Source of the DNA: Paenibacillus_E sp052115445 | GTDB taxonomy: Bacteria > Bacillota > Bacilli > Paenibacillales > NBRC-103111 | Assembly (NCBI RefSeq): GCF_052115445.1 | Contig: NZ_JBFRGR010000028.1 | Location: 20,735-84,734 of the forward strand | Direction: 5' to 3' | Length of the DNA: 64,000 nucleotides | Program-made: the position numbers and the translations under genes | Part shown: piece by piece, positions 50,091 to 58,395 of the stretch | How positions within the stretch are numbered: position 1 is the first letter of the stretch | How the letters are laid out: every line of letters starts with the position of its first letter | The notes under the pieces: model-generated | What the model was told of the DNA's origin: nothing | What the model saw: the letters and a program-made list of their open reading frames with translations, nothing else | The model's database searches: none

Positions 50091-50123
50091 ATATCAATTG
50101 GTGGCTTAAGGAGGGAAATGCGC

Positions 50124-51176
50124 ATGGAAGAGAACGAATTGTTTGATGTAACGGTTATTGGCGGGGGTCCAGCGGGTTTGTACTCAGCTTTCTATAGTGG
50201 GCTTCGTGAAATGAAGACCAAAATTATCGAGTTCCAACCGCATCTCGGCGGCAAAATACATGTGTATCCGGAAAAAATGATTTGGGACGTAGGCGGCGTC
50301 ACACCGACACCAGGAGCGAAGCTGATCAATCAGCTTGTCGAGCAAGGACTTACGTTCAGCCCGGAGGTTGTGTTGAATGAGAAGGTGGAAGCTATCGCTA
50401 AAAACGAAGAGGATATCTTCGTCCTGCGCACAACATCAGGTCAGTTGCACTATTCCAAAACCGTGATCGTCGCGGTCGGCTCTGGCATCCTTAACCCGAA
50501 AAAGCTGGAGATCGAAGGCGCAGAGCGCTATGAAGTTTCGAATTTGAACTACACGGTGAAGTCACTGGGGCGCTTCAAGAACAAGACTGTCGTTGTTTCA
50601 GGTGGCGGTAACTCTGCTGTCGATTGGGCAAATGAATTGGAACCTGTCGCCAAGCAGGTCATTCTCAGCTACCGCAAAGAGCAGCTAACCGGACACGAAG
50701 CCCAAGTGAAGCAGTTACAGAACAGCTCCGTGATCTGCCACTTAAATACCTCCATTACGAAGTTATTTGCAGCTGGCGAGGACGCATCTATTGAACGCGT
50801 GGAACTGACGAATCATGAAACGGGAGAGGTTTCATCTGTGTTGGTGGATGAAGTGATTATCAACCATGGCTATGATCGTGACACGACCTTGCTAGAAAAT
50901 AGTGAAATCGAGATCGCAAGAGCGGAAAATTACTATATCGCGGGTAATGCGAACAGCGAATCCTCTGTGCCAGGACTATATGCAGCTGGCGACATTCTTA
51001 ATCATCCAGGCAAAGTGCATCTGATCGCGGGAGCCTTCCAAGACGCGGCGAATGCGGTGAATAAAGCCAAACTGTACATTCAGCCGACAGCAGAGAAGTT
51101 CGGGATGGTCTCTTCGCATAATCAAGCCTTTAAGAAGCGCAATAAAGAGTTAGTGAAGCAAATGTTTCAATCGTAA
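50124..51176 (+). CDS. Ferredoxin/flavodoxin-NADP reductase (YcgT/YumC type)
   Basis: A 350-aa FAD enzyme of the thioredoxin-reductase-like ferredoxin-NADP reductase family. FAD loop VIGGGPAGLYSAFYSGLREM, NADPH loop VVVSGGGNSAVDWA and LYAAGDI are present; the CxxC of true thioredoxin reductases is absent. It transfers electrons between NADPH and ferredoxin or flavodoxin. ATG 50124 is 8 nt after AAGGAGGG (50108-50115); ATG 50118 is too close. The Fur box indicates iron-starvation induction, as for Bacillus ycgT. Confidence 0.92.
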   Translation: MEENELFDVTVIGGGPAGLYSAFYSGLREMKTKIIEFQPHLGGKIHVYPEKMIWDVGGVTPTPGAKLINQLVEQGLTFSPEVVLNEKVEAIAKNEEDIFVLRTTSGQLHYSKTVIVAVGSGILNPKKLEIEGAERYEVSNLNYTVKSLGRFKNKTVVVSGGGNSAVDWANELEPVAKQVILSYRKEQLTGHEAQVKQLQNSSVICHLNTSITKLFAAGEDASIERVELTNHETGEVSSVLVDEVIINHGYDRDTTLLENSEIEIARAENYYIAGNANSESSVPGLYAAGDILNHPGKVHLIAGAFQDAANAVNKAKLYIQPTAEKFGMVSSHNQAFKKRNKELVKQMFQS

Positions 51177-51197
51177 TCTGGAAAAGCTACATAAACT

Positions 51198-51220
51198 AGG
51201 CACCCCGCGGGGTGCTTTTT
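51198..51220 (+). terminator. Terminator after the reductase gene
   Basis: GCACCC and GGGTGC around CGCG (51200-51215), then TTTTT. Confidence 0.9.
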
Positions 51221-51317
51221 ACCGTCCAATCATATTGTCGGTCTCGAGACGGAGGTAAATTCGGATGAGTGGCCGTATAATTTCTGTAGAACTTGTCATC
51301 GAAAGGGGCACTACAAT

Positions 51318-51809
51318 ATGAACGCTGAAACACTCATCGGTTATGGAATCGGTGCTGTTGTAATTATTTTAGTTATTTGGTTAAGAACGCGAGGGAAAGC
51401 AAAGCCAATTCGGAATAAAGGAAGAGGCATGCTGATTCCAGTTTTCCTGCTGCTCATTGTGTTTGGAATTAGTATTAACTCACTGACACATATACCGGAT
51501 CATCCTTTTCATATACCGGCTATTTGGGAGCTGTTATGTGCAGGCGTGCTCGGCGTCGCGTTAGGCAGTATTATGCTGTATCACACGGGGTATGAGAAGC
51601 GGGAGGATGGTTTGGTCTATTCGAAACCTAACCCTAATTTCAAATATGTGATCATTGCCGTTATCGCGGTCCGTTTGATATTATCCCAGTATTTCAAAGG
51701 TTTGGATCCGTCGGAATTTGCTGTGCTAACGATGGTTATGGCGTATTTATACATTTGCGTGTGGCGTATCGGCAGTTTTCTCAAGTACCGGAAGGCTAGC
51801 GCTGGTTAA
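51318..51809 (+). CDS. CcdC-family membrane protein
   Basis: A 163-aa membrane protein with about five hydrophobic helices. The order MNAETLIGYGIGAVVIILVIWLRTRGKAKPIR, then helices around PVFLLLIVFGISI, IWELLCAGVLGVALG and the C-terminal RIGSFLKYRK, matches CcdC of Bacillus (DUF1453). CcdC is encoded near cytochrome c maturation genes in Bacillus, but its role is unproven and ccdA/ccdB are not adjacent here. GAAAGGGGC precedes ATG. A terminator follows. Confidence 0.85.
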   Translation: MNAETLIGYGIGAVVIILVIWLRTRGKAKPIRNKGRGMLIPVFLLLIVFGISINSLTHIPDHPFHIPAIWELLCAGVLGVALGSIMLYHTGYEKREDGLVYSKPNPNFKYVIIAVIAVRLILSQYFKGLDPSEFAVLTMVMAYLYICVWRIGSFLKYRKASAG

Positions 51810-51825
51810 AAATACAAGCGTTTAG

Positions 51826-51850
51826 GAGCACCCCTAGGGTGCTCTTTTTT
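51826..51850 (+). terminator. Terminator after ccdC
   Basis: GAGCACCC (51826-51833) pairs with GGGTGCTC (51837-51844), then TTTTTT. Confidence 0.9.
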
Positions 51851-51929
51851 CAATTGCAAAATTCCCCCACTGCCTCCGACTTTGCTATAATAACAAGAAC
51901 TACATATAAGCAGGTGATGTGCCATACTA

Positions 51930-52901
51930 GTGATCAAGTCAACCGAAGTGCAAGAGCTGCTTGCGATGCCAGCCTGTATTGAAATCATGGAAGCGGTCCT
52001 CGCTGATTTGGTGAATGGACATGCCGTGCAGGCATTACGATCCGTTGTTCCGCTGGAAGGCGGCAATGTGATGGGGCTGATGCCGACATATTTGAAAAGA
52101 GATGAGAAGGTTGGCGCCAAAGTGATCACCGTGTTTCCGGGGAATCATGGAAAAGGCTTCCCTTCCCATCAAGGCTTTGTCTCACTATTCAATTCGACCA
52201 ATGGTCAATTGGAGGCGATTGTGGATGGTACCCGAATCACGGCCATCCGAACCGCAGCGGTCAGCGCAGCAGCAACGAAGTTGCTGGCTAAGCCCGAGGC
52301 CGCGACTCTTGCCGTGATTGGCACGGGCGAGCAAGCCCGCACGCACATCGAGGCGATGCTGCTCGTGCGCCCGATCACGAAGATCATGGTATGGGGGCCG
52401 AACCCGGCCCATGCCGAGCGTTTGAGAGCCGAGACGGCAAGCCGGTATCCGGCTGTCTTCGTCTCGATTGCATCCTCCGCACAGGAGGCTGTGGCGGATG
52501 CGGATATCATCTGCACGGTGACGGCGTCGACGACGCCGATCGTGCATGGCGCGTGGATCAAAGCAGGCGCGCATGTGAATGCCGTTGGCGCCTGCCGAGC
52601 GAAGGACCGCGAGCTCGATACCGAGCTGGTGCGTCGGGCTGAGCTTTTTGTGGACCGCACAGAATCCGCTGTGAACGAGGCGGGTGATTACCTGATCCCT
52701 CTGCAGGAGGGAGCCATCAGTGGAGATCACATTTTAGCTGAAATTGGTGAGCTGTTGGTGGGTGCCAAAGAAGGAAGACGCTCCGCCACGTCTATCACGC
52801 TGTTCAAATCATTAGGGCTTGCTTGCGAGGATCTGGCAGCGGCCACTTATATCTACAAGGAAGCGATTCGCACGAACAAAGGAACCCACATTGACTTCTA
52901 G
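51930..52901 (+). CDS. Ornithine cyclodeaminase/mu-crystallin family protein
   Basis: A 323-aa NAD(P)-dependent enzyme. Visible elements: AVIGTGEQARTHIEAMLLVRPITKIMVWGP (dinucleotide loop), VDGTRITAIRTAAVSAAATKLLA, the active-site region VPLEGGNVMGLMP with a lysine in VGAKVITVFPGN, and AVGACRAKDRELD. Family members include ornithine cyclodeaminase, alanine dehydrogenase (archaeal) and imino-acid reductases; exact substrate cannot be read. GTG 51930 is preceded by AGGTGAT about 11 nt upstream. It is the first gene of an operon with M19 dipeptidase (12-bp gap) and CocE-like hydrolase, so amino-acid or peptide breakdown is likely. Confidence 0.88.
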   Translation: MIKSTEVQELLAMPACIEIMEAVLADLVNGHAVQALRSVVPLEGGNVMGLMPTYLKRDEKVGAKVITVFPGNHGKGFPSHQGFVSLFNSTNGQLEAIVDGTRITAIRTAAVSAAATKLLAKPEAATLAVIGTGEQARTHIEAMLLVRPITKIMVWGPNPAHAERLRAETASRYPAVFVSIASSAQEAVADADIICTVTASTTPIVHGAWIKAGAHVNAVGACRAKDRELDTELVRRAELFVDRTESAVNEAGDYLIPLQEGAISGDHILAEIGELLVGAKEGRRSATSITLFKSLGLACEDLAAATYIYKEAIRTNKGTHIDF

Positions 52902-52913
52902 GAGTGTGCATCG

Positions 52914-54074
52914 ATGAATTCGACAGAAGGATTATATCCATTCAACCTTACACCAGAGCAAGAAGAACGGGCACGGGAGCTGCATGAGAGCTCGATTATT
53001 ATTGATCTTTTGTTCCAGGGACCGCTATCTCCAAAGGCGATTCCGCAGGCAGTGTCCGAGAGCATTTGGGAGGCGTGTGAGCCGTATAAAGAGGATACAT
53101 GGACATACAGCGCGATGCCGAGCAAAATTATTCACGACATGGCGGCTCGCGGAGAGATCTCCGAGTTCAAAGATGAGTGGTACCGTTCGGGTATCACGGC
53201 AGGGAATCGTCAACTAGATGTGTCTAGTGTAGACAAGATTCTGATCAGCATGGGTGATATTCAGCGTCAATTTGATGCGAACGAGTGGCTTGTGAAAGCT
53301 GTGACGGCGGAGCAGATTCGCGCAGCGAAGGCTAGCGGACTTAAAGCGGGAATCGTAACGGCACAGGAAACAGATGGCTTAGGCAAAAATCTCGAGCTGC
53401 TCGAGGCGATGTACAATTTTGGGCTGAGAGTGCTACAGCTTACCTATAACAATCAAAATTATATTGCTTCCGGCTGTATGGAAGAGGCGAACGGCGGTGT
53501 GAGCAAGTTCGGTACGCGTTTTATTAGCAAAATGAATGAGCTGGGCATCATCGTAGACACGAGTCATTGCGGCAAACAAACGACACTGGACGCGTGTCGA
53601 CTTTCAACAGCGCCAGTGATTGCTTCGCACACAGGTGTTGAAGCGATTTACAATCATAAGCGCTGCAAAAGCGATGAAGAATTTGGGGCCATTGCCGCAA
53701 CAGGCGGCGTAATTGGCGTGTTCGCGATGCCGTGGTTCGTCCACGGGGATCCGAATGATACAACCATCGAGCATGTGCTCGATCATATGGATTATCTCGT
53801 CCGACTGGTCGGCGTGGACCATGTCGGGATTGGCACGGACTGGCCGATGAGTGATGTGGCGTGGTCGTTGGTCTATTTTAAAGAGCATATTGCGCCTCGC
53901 ATTGGGTTCGCCAAAGGGGATGGACCCTCGACGGAAACGGTGAAGGGGCTTGAGAAATATAGCTATTTTATTAATTTTACCCGTGGTTTAGTGGCAAGAG
54001 GTTACTCGGATGAGGATGTTCGCAAAATGATGGGTGGAAACTGGCTGCGCGTGTTTGAAGCGGTGTGCGGATAG
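52914..54074 (+). CDS. Dipeptidase of family M19 (membrane/renal dipeptidase-like)
   Basis: A 386-aa zinc hydrolase with a TIM-barrel. Metal and catalytic landmarks: the N-terminal metal segment reads IIIDLLFQG, where canonical enzymes have D-G-H-x-D; then AQETDGLGKNL (bridging glutamate), VLQLTYNNQNYIASG, VDTSHCGKQTTLD (His ligand), ASHTGV (His ligand) and VGIGTDWPMSD (aspartate). The missing first His of the D-x-H pair is unusual and may change activity or metal number. GGAG sits 9 nt before ATG. It lies between the cyclodeaminase-like and CocE genes. Confidence 0.85.
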   Translation: MNSTEGLYPFNLTPEQEERARELHESSIIIDLLFQGPLSPKAIPQAVSESIWEACEPYKEDTWTYSAMPSKIIHDMAARGEISEFKDEWYRSGITAGNRQLDVSSVDKILISMGDIQRQFDANEWLVKAVTAEQIRAAKASGLKAGIVTAQETDGLGKNLELLEAMYNFGLRVLQLTYNNQNYIASGCMEEANGGVSKFGTRFISKMNELGIIVDTSHCGKQTTLDACRLSTAPVIASHTGVEAIYNHKRCKSDEEFGAIAATGGVIGVFAMPWFVHGDPNDTTIEHVLDHMDYLVRLVGVDHVGIGTDWPMSDVAWSLVYFKEHIAPRIGFAKGDGPSTETVKGLEKYSYFINFTRGLVARGYSDEDVRKMMGGNWLRVFEAVCG

Positions 54075-54086
54075 GAGATGGCGGAG

Positions 54087-56213
54087 ATGACTACGGGGAC
54101 AACGATTTATAAGCTGTATGCGGCGGGCGTGTATGAGGGGAGGATTAGGTTTGCGGAGAGTGCGATCATGCATGCCAAAGTGGATGCACGTCGGCGGACG
54201 CAGATGCAGGAAAATGTTCTTGCGGAGTCCGCGGGCTACATCCTTCCTTTGCACAAAATTAGTGTGAATCAGTCCCATTATGCGGGTGCGGAGTGGCAAG
54301 ATGAAGAGGTCGTGCTGGGAAATGGCGATGTGTATCAGAAGCATATCCAATACACAGGTGAAGTAGCGGGCAGAGAGGTCGTTGCGCAAGTATGGGCATT
54401 GCGTAAGGATACTGCCCTCGATATCGTGACTGTGGATGGCAGTGTTGTCGCCTTCGTGGCACCGAACCGGTATGGCATGGAAGTGCTGGTCGTGGACGGT
54501 TATGAGGCCGTGACACCGTTGGTGGAGTATGCAGATCCTTTGCTGTCCAAGCCGGAGTTTGGCGTGGATGATCTGGGAACGGATTTAATCCCCATGCGCG
54601 ATGGCGTTCGTTTGGCGACGGATGTGTATTTGCCAGAGGGCGTGGTGCCAGGTACGAAGCTGCCGACGATTCTGATCCGTACATGCTATGACCGCAATCT
54701 GCGGAAGACGTTCTTTATGCGGTGGGCGAACAAAGGCTATGCCGTCGTCAATCAGGACGTTCGCGGGCGCGCCGATTCCGAGGGGGAGCTTGTGCCGTTC
54801 TTTTATGAGCGCGAGGATAGCTCGGACACGATCGATTGGATCGTAGCGCAGGACTGGTCCGACGGGAACGTGGGCATGTGGGGAGCGTCGTACCTCGGCT
54901 ACGTAGTAACAGCCGCAGCGACGAGCGGGCACCCGAATTTGAAGGCTGTCGTGAACGAAGTGAACGTCGGTTCGCCGTTCGTGGATACGGTGCGCAAGGG
55001 CGGTACCGTGTGTTCGTGGCCTTTGCTGTGCTGGACGTTGGCGCAGTCGGTGGGGACGCGGACGGATTTTGATATCTTCGGGGGGCGGACGGTCAGCCCA
55101 GAGAAGGCTGTTGATGCGAGGCCGATTCGCGAGATTCCGCAGCAGATGATCGGGAAGGCTTCAGGTCCGTGGGACATTTGGAGTGAGCATCCGGAGTATG
55201 ATGATTTCTGGCGAAATTGCACGTATAGCGAGCGCGGGGAGCACGTGAAGGCGCCAATGTTCATCATCTCCGGCTGGTACGATGGTGACAGTGCGGGCGT
55301 GTCGGAGACATGGCGGATGCTCACGAAGCACGATGTGCCGAACCGCAAAATCTGGCTCGGACCCTGGGAGCACGGCCCGAATCGCGCCCGTGACCTGCTG
55401 GACGCCAGCTTCAGTAACGATGCTGTTGTGTATAACTACGATGTGAACGTGTTGCGCTGGTTTGATCGGTTTTTGAAAGGCATAGCCAATGGCATCGAGC
55501 AGGAGCCGCGCGCTAGGTATTATGTGGTCGGCACCAACGAGTGGCGGACCTCCGATGATTGGACGCCGAGCGAGGCGACGGCGACGAAGTGGTATCTGGG
55601 CAGCGGCGGGCGAGCCAACTCGAGCCTTGGCGATGGCGTGCTGACACTGATGACGGCGAAGGCGCACGGGCAGGCTGAGTCGGACTCCTACGTGTACAAT
55701 CCGGAGGAGCCTGTTGCGGACAGCGGTGAGCGTGAGCCGGAGAACATGCGGAAGCATGAGCTGCGCAGCGACATCCTCGTGTACACAAGCGAGGTGTTGG
55801 CGGAGGCCGTGACCGTGGCGGGCGAGCTGTCTTGCGAGCTGTACGCGTCGAGCAGCGGCGTGGACACGGATTGGGTTGTGACCTTAAGCGATGTGGACCC
55901 GAAGGGGAACTCCATCAAGCTGTCGAACTACATCGTGCGCGCGAAGTACCGGAGCGGCTTGGATGCACCGGAGCTGCTCACGCCGGGGAAGGTCGAGAAG
56001 TTTGCGATTTTTATGCAAAATATCGCACATACCTTCCCGGTCGGGCACCGCTTACGATTTACGGTGACTTCGTCTAGTAAAATGATCGCGTTCCCGAACA
56101 CGAATACCGGCTTGAATCCGTATTCGGATCCACAGCCGGTTGTGGTGACGCAGAAGATCTATCACTCGGTGACGTATCCGAGCCATGTGAGTCTGCCGAT
56201 TTTGGCTAACTAG
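54087..56213 (+). CDS. CocE/S15-type acyl hydrolase with an N-terminal extension
   Basis: A 708-aa protein. ATG 54087 lies 9 nt after AGGAG (54073-54077); ATG 54078 overlaps that site. Residues 1-150 form an extra beta-rich domain of unknown type (YKLYAAGVYEGRIRFAESAIMHAKVD, QVWALRKDTALDIVTVDGSVVAFV). Residues 155-450: alpha/beta hydrolase with nucleophile serine in GMWGASYLGYV, aspartate in ISGWYDGDSAG and histidine in GPWEHGPNRAR. Residues 460-705: X-Pro dipeptidyl-peptidase C-terminal jelly roll (SDILVYTSEVLAEAVTVAGELSCELYASSSGVDTDWVVTLSDVDP). Family members hydrolyse esters or Xaa-Pro peptides. Peptide substrates fit the operon. No signal peptide, so it acts in the cytosol. GC-rich codons. 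Confidence 0.88.
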   Translation: MTTGTTIYKLYAAGVYEGRIRFAESAIMHAKVDARRRTQMQENVLAESAGYILPLHKISVNQSHYAGAEWQDEEVVLGNGDVYQKHIQYTGEVAGREVVAQVWALRKDTALDIVTVDGSVVAFVAPNRYGMEVLVVDGYEAVTPLVEYADPLLSKPEFGVDDLGTDLIPMRDGVRLATDVYLPEGVVPGTKLPTILIRTCYDRNLRKTFFMRWANKGYAVVNQDVRGRADSEGELVPFFYEREDSSDTIDWIVAQDWSDGNVGMWGASYLGYVVTAAATSGHPNLKAVVNEVNVGSPFVDTVRKGGTVCSWPLLCWTLAQSVGTRTDFDIFGGRTVSPEKAVDARPIREIPQQMIGKASGPWDIWSEHPEYDDFWRNCTYSERGEHVKAPMFIISGWYDGDSAGVSETWRMLTKHDVPNRKIWLGPWEHGPNRARDLLDASFSNDAVVYNYDVNVLRWFDRFLKGIANGIEQEPRARYYVVGTNEWRTSDDWTPSEATATKWYLGSGGRANSSLGDGVLTLMTAKAHGQAESDSYVYNPEEPVADSGEREPENMRKHELRSDILVYTSEVLAEAVTVAGELSCELYASSSGVDTDWVVTLSDVDPKGNSIKLSNYIVRAKYRSGLDAPELLTPGKVEKFAIFMQNIAHTFPVGHRLRFTVTSSSKMIAFPNTNTGLNPYSDPQPVVVTQKIYHSVTYPSHVSLPILAN

Positions 56214-56218
56214 TAGAG

Positions 56219-56249
56219 AAAAAAGACACCTTATTGGGTGTCTTTTTCT
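56219..56249. terminator. Terminator between convergent genes
   Basis: AAAAGACACC (56221-56230) and GGGTGTCTTTT (56236-56246), loop TTATT, A- and T-rich at both ends. Confidence 0.85.
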
Positions 56250-56649
56250 ATTTCCTGAGGGTATGTTGTCTTAATCGGATAAATTCTAAAATTTGAGTAA
56301 GTTCACGAAAATGAGTATTAGGCCCTCTATATGTTTCATTCTGAATATGGAACGGATCATGAACGGTAATGTGAGCTGGGGTACCATCAGCATGATAGTG
56401 AGCATGGAACTTCATAATCAGTTGTTGATTCTCAGCATACCAATCATACCAGTACAACTCAATTTCGGTTCTGGTTTCCTCCAGAACTTCGATGCAGTAC
56501 ATTTTTGAGAAATCGTGAAAAACAATGGTTTTACGAATCGTTCTAGCATCACTCGCAAGACCCTGTGCACCATTTCGAATTTCCTGAATAATATCTGCAA
56601 AGTTTTTCTCAATAAAAATAAAGTTACTCTTTGGTATTCCTAAACTCAA
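56248..56649 (-). CDS. TumE/DUF6516-like putative toxin
   Basis: A 133-aa protein starting with TTG 56649; AAGGAGG 7 nt upstream, inside the end of the preceding gene, supports that start. The core RKTIVFHDFSKMYCIEVLEETRTEIELYWYDWYAENQQLIMKFHAHYHADG followed by DPFHIQ and a C-terminal helix RELTQILEFIRLR resembles the DUF6516/TumE family, whose members are annotated as toxins of toxin-antitoxin pairs. It overlaps its upstream partner by 26 nt, the tight coupling expected for such a module. The family assignment is by pattern only; it could be another small histidine-rich protein. Confidence 0.55.
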   Translation of the reverse strand: MSLGIPKSNFIFIEKNFADIIQEIRNGAQGLASDARTIRKTIVFHDFSKMYCIEVLEETRTEIELYWYDWYAENQQLIMKFHAHYHADGTPAHITVHDPFHIQNETYRGPNTHFRELTQILEFIRLRQHTLRK

Positions 56650-57307
56650 GTGTTTGCCTCCTTAGCAGGTGTTTCCAAACTTGAGCGTCTGTCTCTTCTT
56701 CAGGAGTAAGTTCATTTTTAGCGCCGAGCGTCGCTTCATATTCACCATTATATTTATGTTCATACATCGCGATTTGGCGTGTATAGTAGCTTAAATTGTC
56801 TTCTTGCTGATGCTGCTGTTCATGCTCTAGTTCTTGCTGTTCCCACATTTTTACCACTTCGTCCACTCTAATTTTTTTTCCGGCAGCTGTAATGTACAAG
56901 GTATCTCCGGAAATACGATTATGCTTGTGGTCACCTGCTCGTTCAATACCTTCAAAGCGCCCTTGATCTAACCAATTATGGATGGAAACGACGGAAACTC
57001 CGAAATATTTTGAAAGCTCCTTTACGCTATAATCCTTCGTTGACTCTGTCATGACCTGTTTGTGAGTATAAGCCTGTGTCAGAGCATGCTGTAATAAGTT
57101 TGAAAATTGCTCTTTAAACACTTCTGTATTCTCAAAAATAGACTCATCCAGCGATTGCACGAGCGTAGCATTGTTCTGGACAGAATGTGCGAGGACTTTA
57201 AACAGCAGAACACTATTGTCATAACTACGATCAAGGAGCTCAACTACGATTTCTTGTGCATTCTTGCTAAATAAGTTTTTTTCCGCATAGGTTATCGGCA
57301 TTAACAT
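56624..57307 (-). CDS. HTH protein, putative antitoxin partner
   Basis: A 227-aa protein. Residues 1-85 are helical (IVVELLDRSYDNSVLLFKVLAHSVQNN); 95-155 form an excisionase/MerR-like HTH with wing (YSVKELSKYFGVSVVSIHNWLDQGRFEGIERAGDHKHNRISGDTLYI); 160-227 are glutamine/glutamate-rich coiled coil (MWEQQELEHEQQHQQEDN). ATG 57307 follows GGAGG by 9 nt; GTG 57310 also fits. Position upstream of a TumE-like gene with overlap suggests an antitoxin that autoregulates the operon. AT-rich upstream sequence (57320-57400) holds the promoter. Confidence 0.65.
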   Translation of the reverse strand: MLMPITYAEKNLFSKNAQEIVVELLDRSYDNSVLLFKVLAHSVQNNATLVQSLDESIFENTEVFKEQFSNLLQHALTQAYTHKQVMTESTKDYSVKELSKYFGVSVVSIHNWLDQGRFEGIERAGDHKHNRISGDTLYITAAGKKIRVDEVVKMWEQQELEHEQQHQQEDNLSYYTRQIAMYEHKYNGEYEATLGAKNELTPEEETDAQVWKHLLRRQTLEFRNTKE

Positions 57308-57420
57308 CACCCCATACCTCCATATTAATGCTTTTAGCCATATTTTTCAATTAAATTAAACTAAATTTAAAGTAATTTAAAGATACTAGTTATTATTATT
57401 CAAAAATGTTATGTTTAAAC

Positions 57421-58071
57421 CTATCTATTCATATTTAAACTGGGAACCTTTCCAGCAGCCAATCCCGCCCGATGAACAATCGCAATATAGACAATATCCG
57501 CAATCGTCACTAACACGCACATAATCGTAAGTAGAAAAGAGTCCGGGTACAACGAGTAGCAGAGGATAGATGCGCACAAGGTGCCGATCATTTTGTAGTA
57601 GGCGATGTAGATCGTCTGGCCTTTGAGGCCTTGTGTGAAAGGCAGTTTGATAAACAAGATCGACATCATCAGATTGATGCCAAAGGCTGTGTATTTACCT
57701 TCCTGATCATGAAATTCGACGACCATGCCGACATGGAGCAGCAGAGAAATGACAAGTAAAGAGAAGATCGCTGGCAGGAGCAGGCGTGGCGGAAACTGGC
57801 TTTTGGCAAAGTAGACACCTTGAAACAGAATGACACAGTCCAGCAGAAACCAGACCAGCGAAATGACCATCTGCAGCGGGTGAAATGGCATCACGAAGGC
57901 GAACAGAAACTCCCACGTGATATTAGCGCAAATAGCTGCCAGTGGCATGCCGCAGGCGCGATCCTTGAACCCTTGGATAATGATGAGAATATAGGTGATG
58001 GTCCAGAAAATAGCTAGTCCATATTGCAGGAAAAGCTCCATTTGATTAGATAGCAAGTGCTGCATCGCCAT
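57421..58071 (-). CDS. Putative transmembrane terpene-cyclase-like protein (Pyr4/PaxB type)
   Basis: A 216-aa protein with seven hydrophobic helices. The first two helices read LFLQYGLAIFWTITYILIIIQGFKDRACGMPLAAICANITWEFLFAF, which has the pattern of the Pyr4/PaxB/AtmB membrane cyclases: aromatic residues, G-x-x-D-R-x-x-G-M-P, and the conserved N-x-x-W-E glutamate that may protonate substrates. Later motifs include WFLLDCVILFQG and GINLMMSILFI. Size fits the fungal family (about 240 aa). The start is uncertain: ATG 58071 is 14 nt from AAGGA, and ATG 58086 and 58110 are in frame upstream. No terpenoid genes adjoin it. Confidence 0.6.
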   Translation of the reverse strand: MAMQHLLSNQMELFLQYGLAIFWTITYILIIIQGFKDRACGMPLAAICANITWEFLFAFVMPFHPLQMVISLVWFLLDCVILFQGVYFAKSQFPPRLLLPAIFSLLVISLLLHVGMVVEFHDQEGKYTAFGINLMMSILFIKLPFTQGLKGQTIYIAYYKMIGTLCASILCYSLYPDSFLLTIMCVLVTIADIVYIAIVHRAGLAAGKVPSLNMNR

Positions 58072-58284
58072 AGTGGGAAAGCACATCCTTTCGCGGGTGT
58101 CTCTCTCCATTTCTATGTACAAGCATTGAGAAAAAGAAGGGGTCATTGTGGATAACTTTAATGTTATCTTGCTGTAGTCTCACAGCGAAGATACGAAAAA
58201 TGCCAACATGATTCTGAATCGCTGGGGCACTCTAAAAAGCGATTACTTCACGTATAAAATGCACTAATTCATACAACAGACACG

Positions 58285-58310
58285 AAAGACACCCAAGCGG
58301 TGTCTTTTCT
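58285..58310 (+). terminator. Orphan terminator in a divergent gap
   Basis: AAGACACC (58286-58293) and GGTGTCTT (58299-58306) with TTT after. No gene on the plus strand ends before it: the nearest ends over 2 kb upstream. The rest of the 58072-58395 gap shows no reading frame with a ribosome site. It may end a small RNA starting in 58150-58250. Confidence 0.6.
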
Positions 58311-58395
58311 CATCGCTGCATTTGCGTAGAGCGATCTCCATGATTTAAACTAGCAAGGAATGGAAAAATAACGATAATTTAAGGATGGACTCGGT

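Noticed and set aside
54259..55788. Several long minus-strand frames opposite the CocE gene
   Set aside because: GC-rich coding shadow; no ribosome sites and no recognisable domains.
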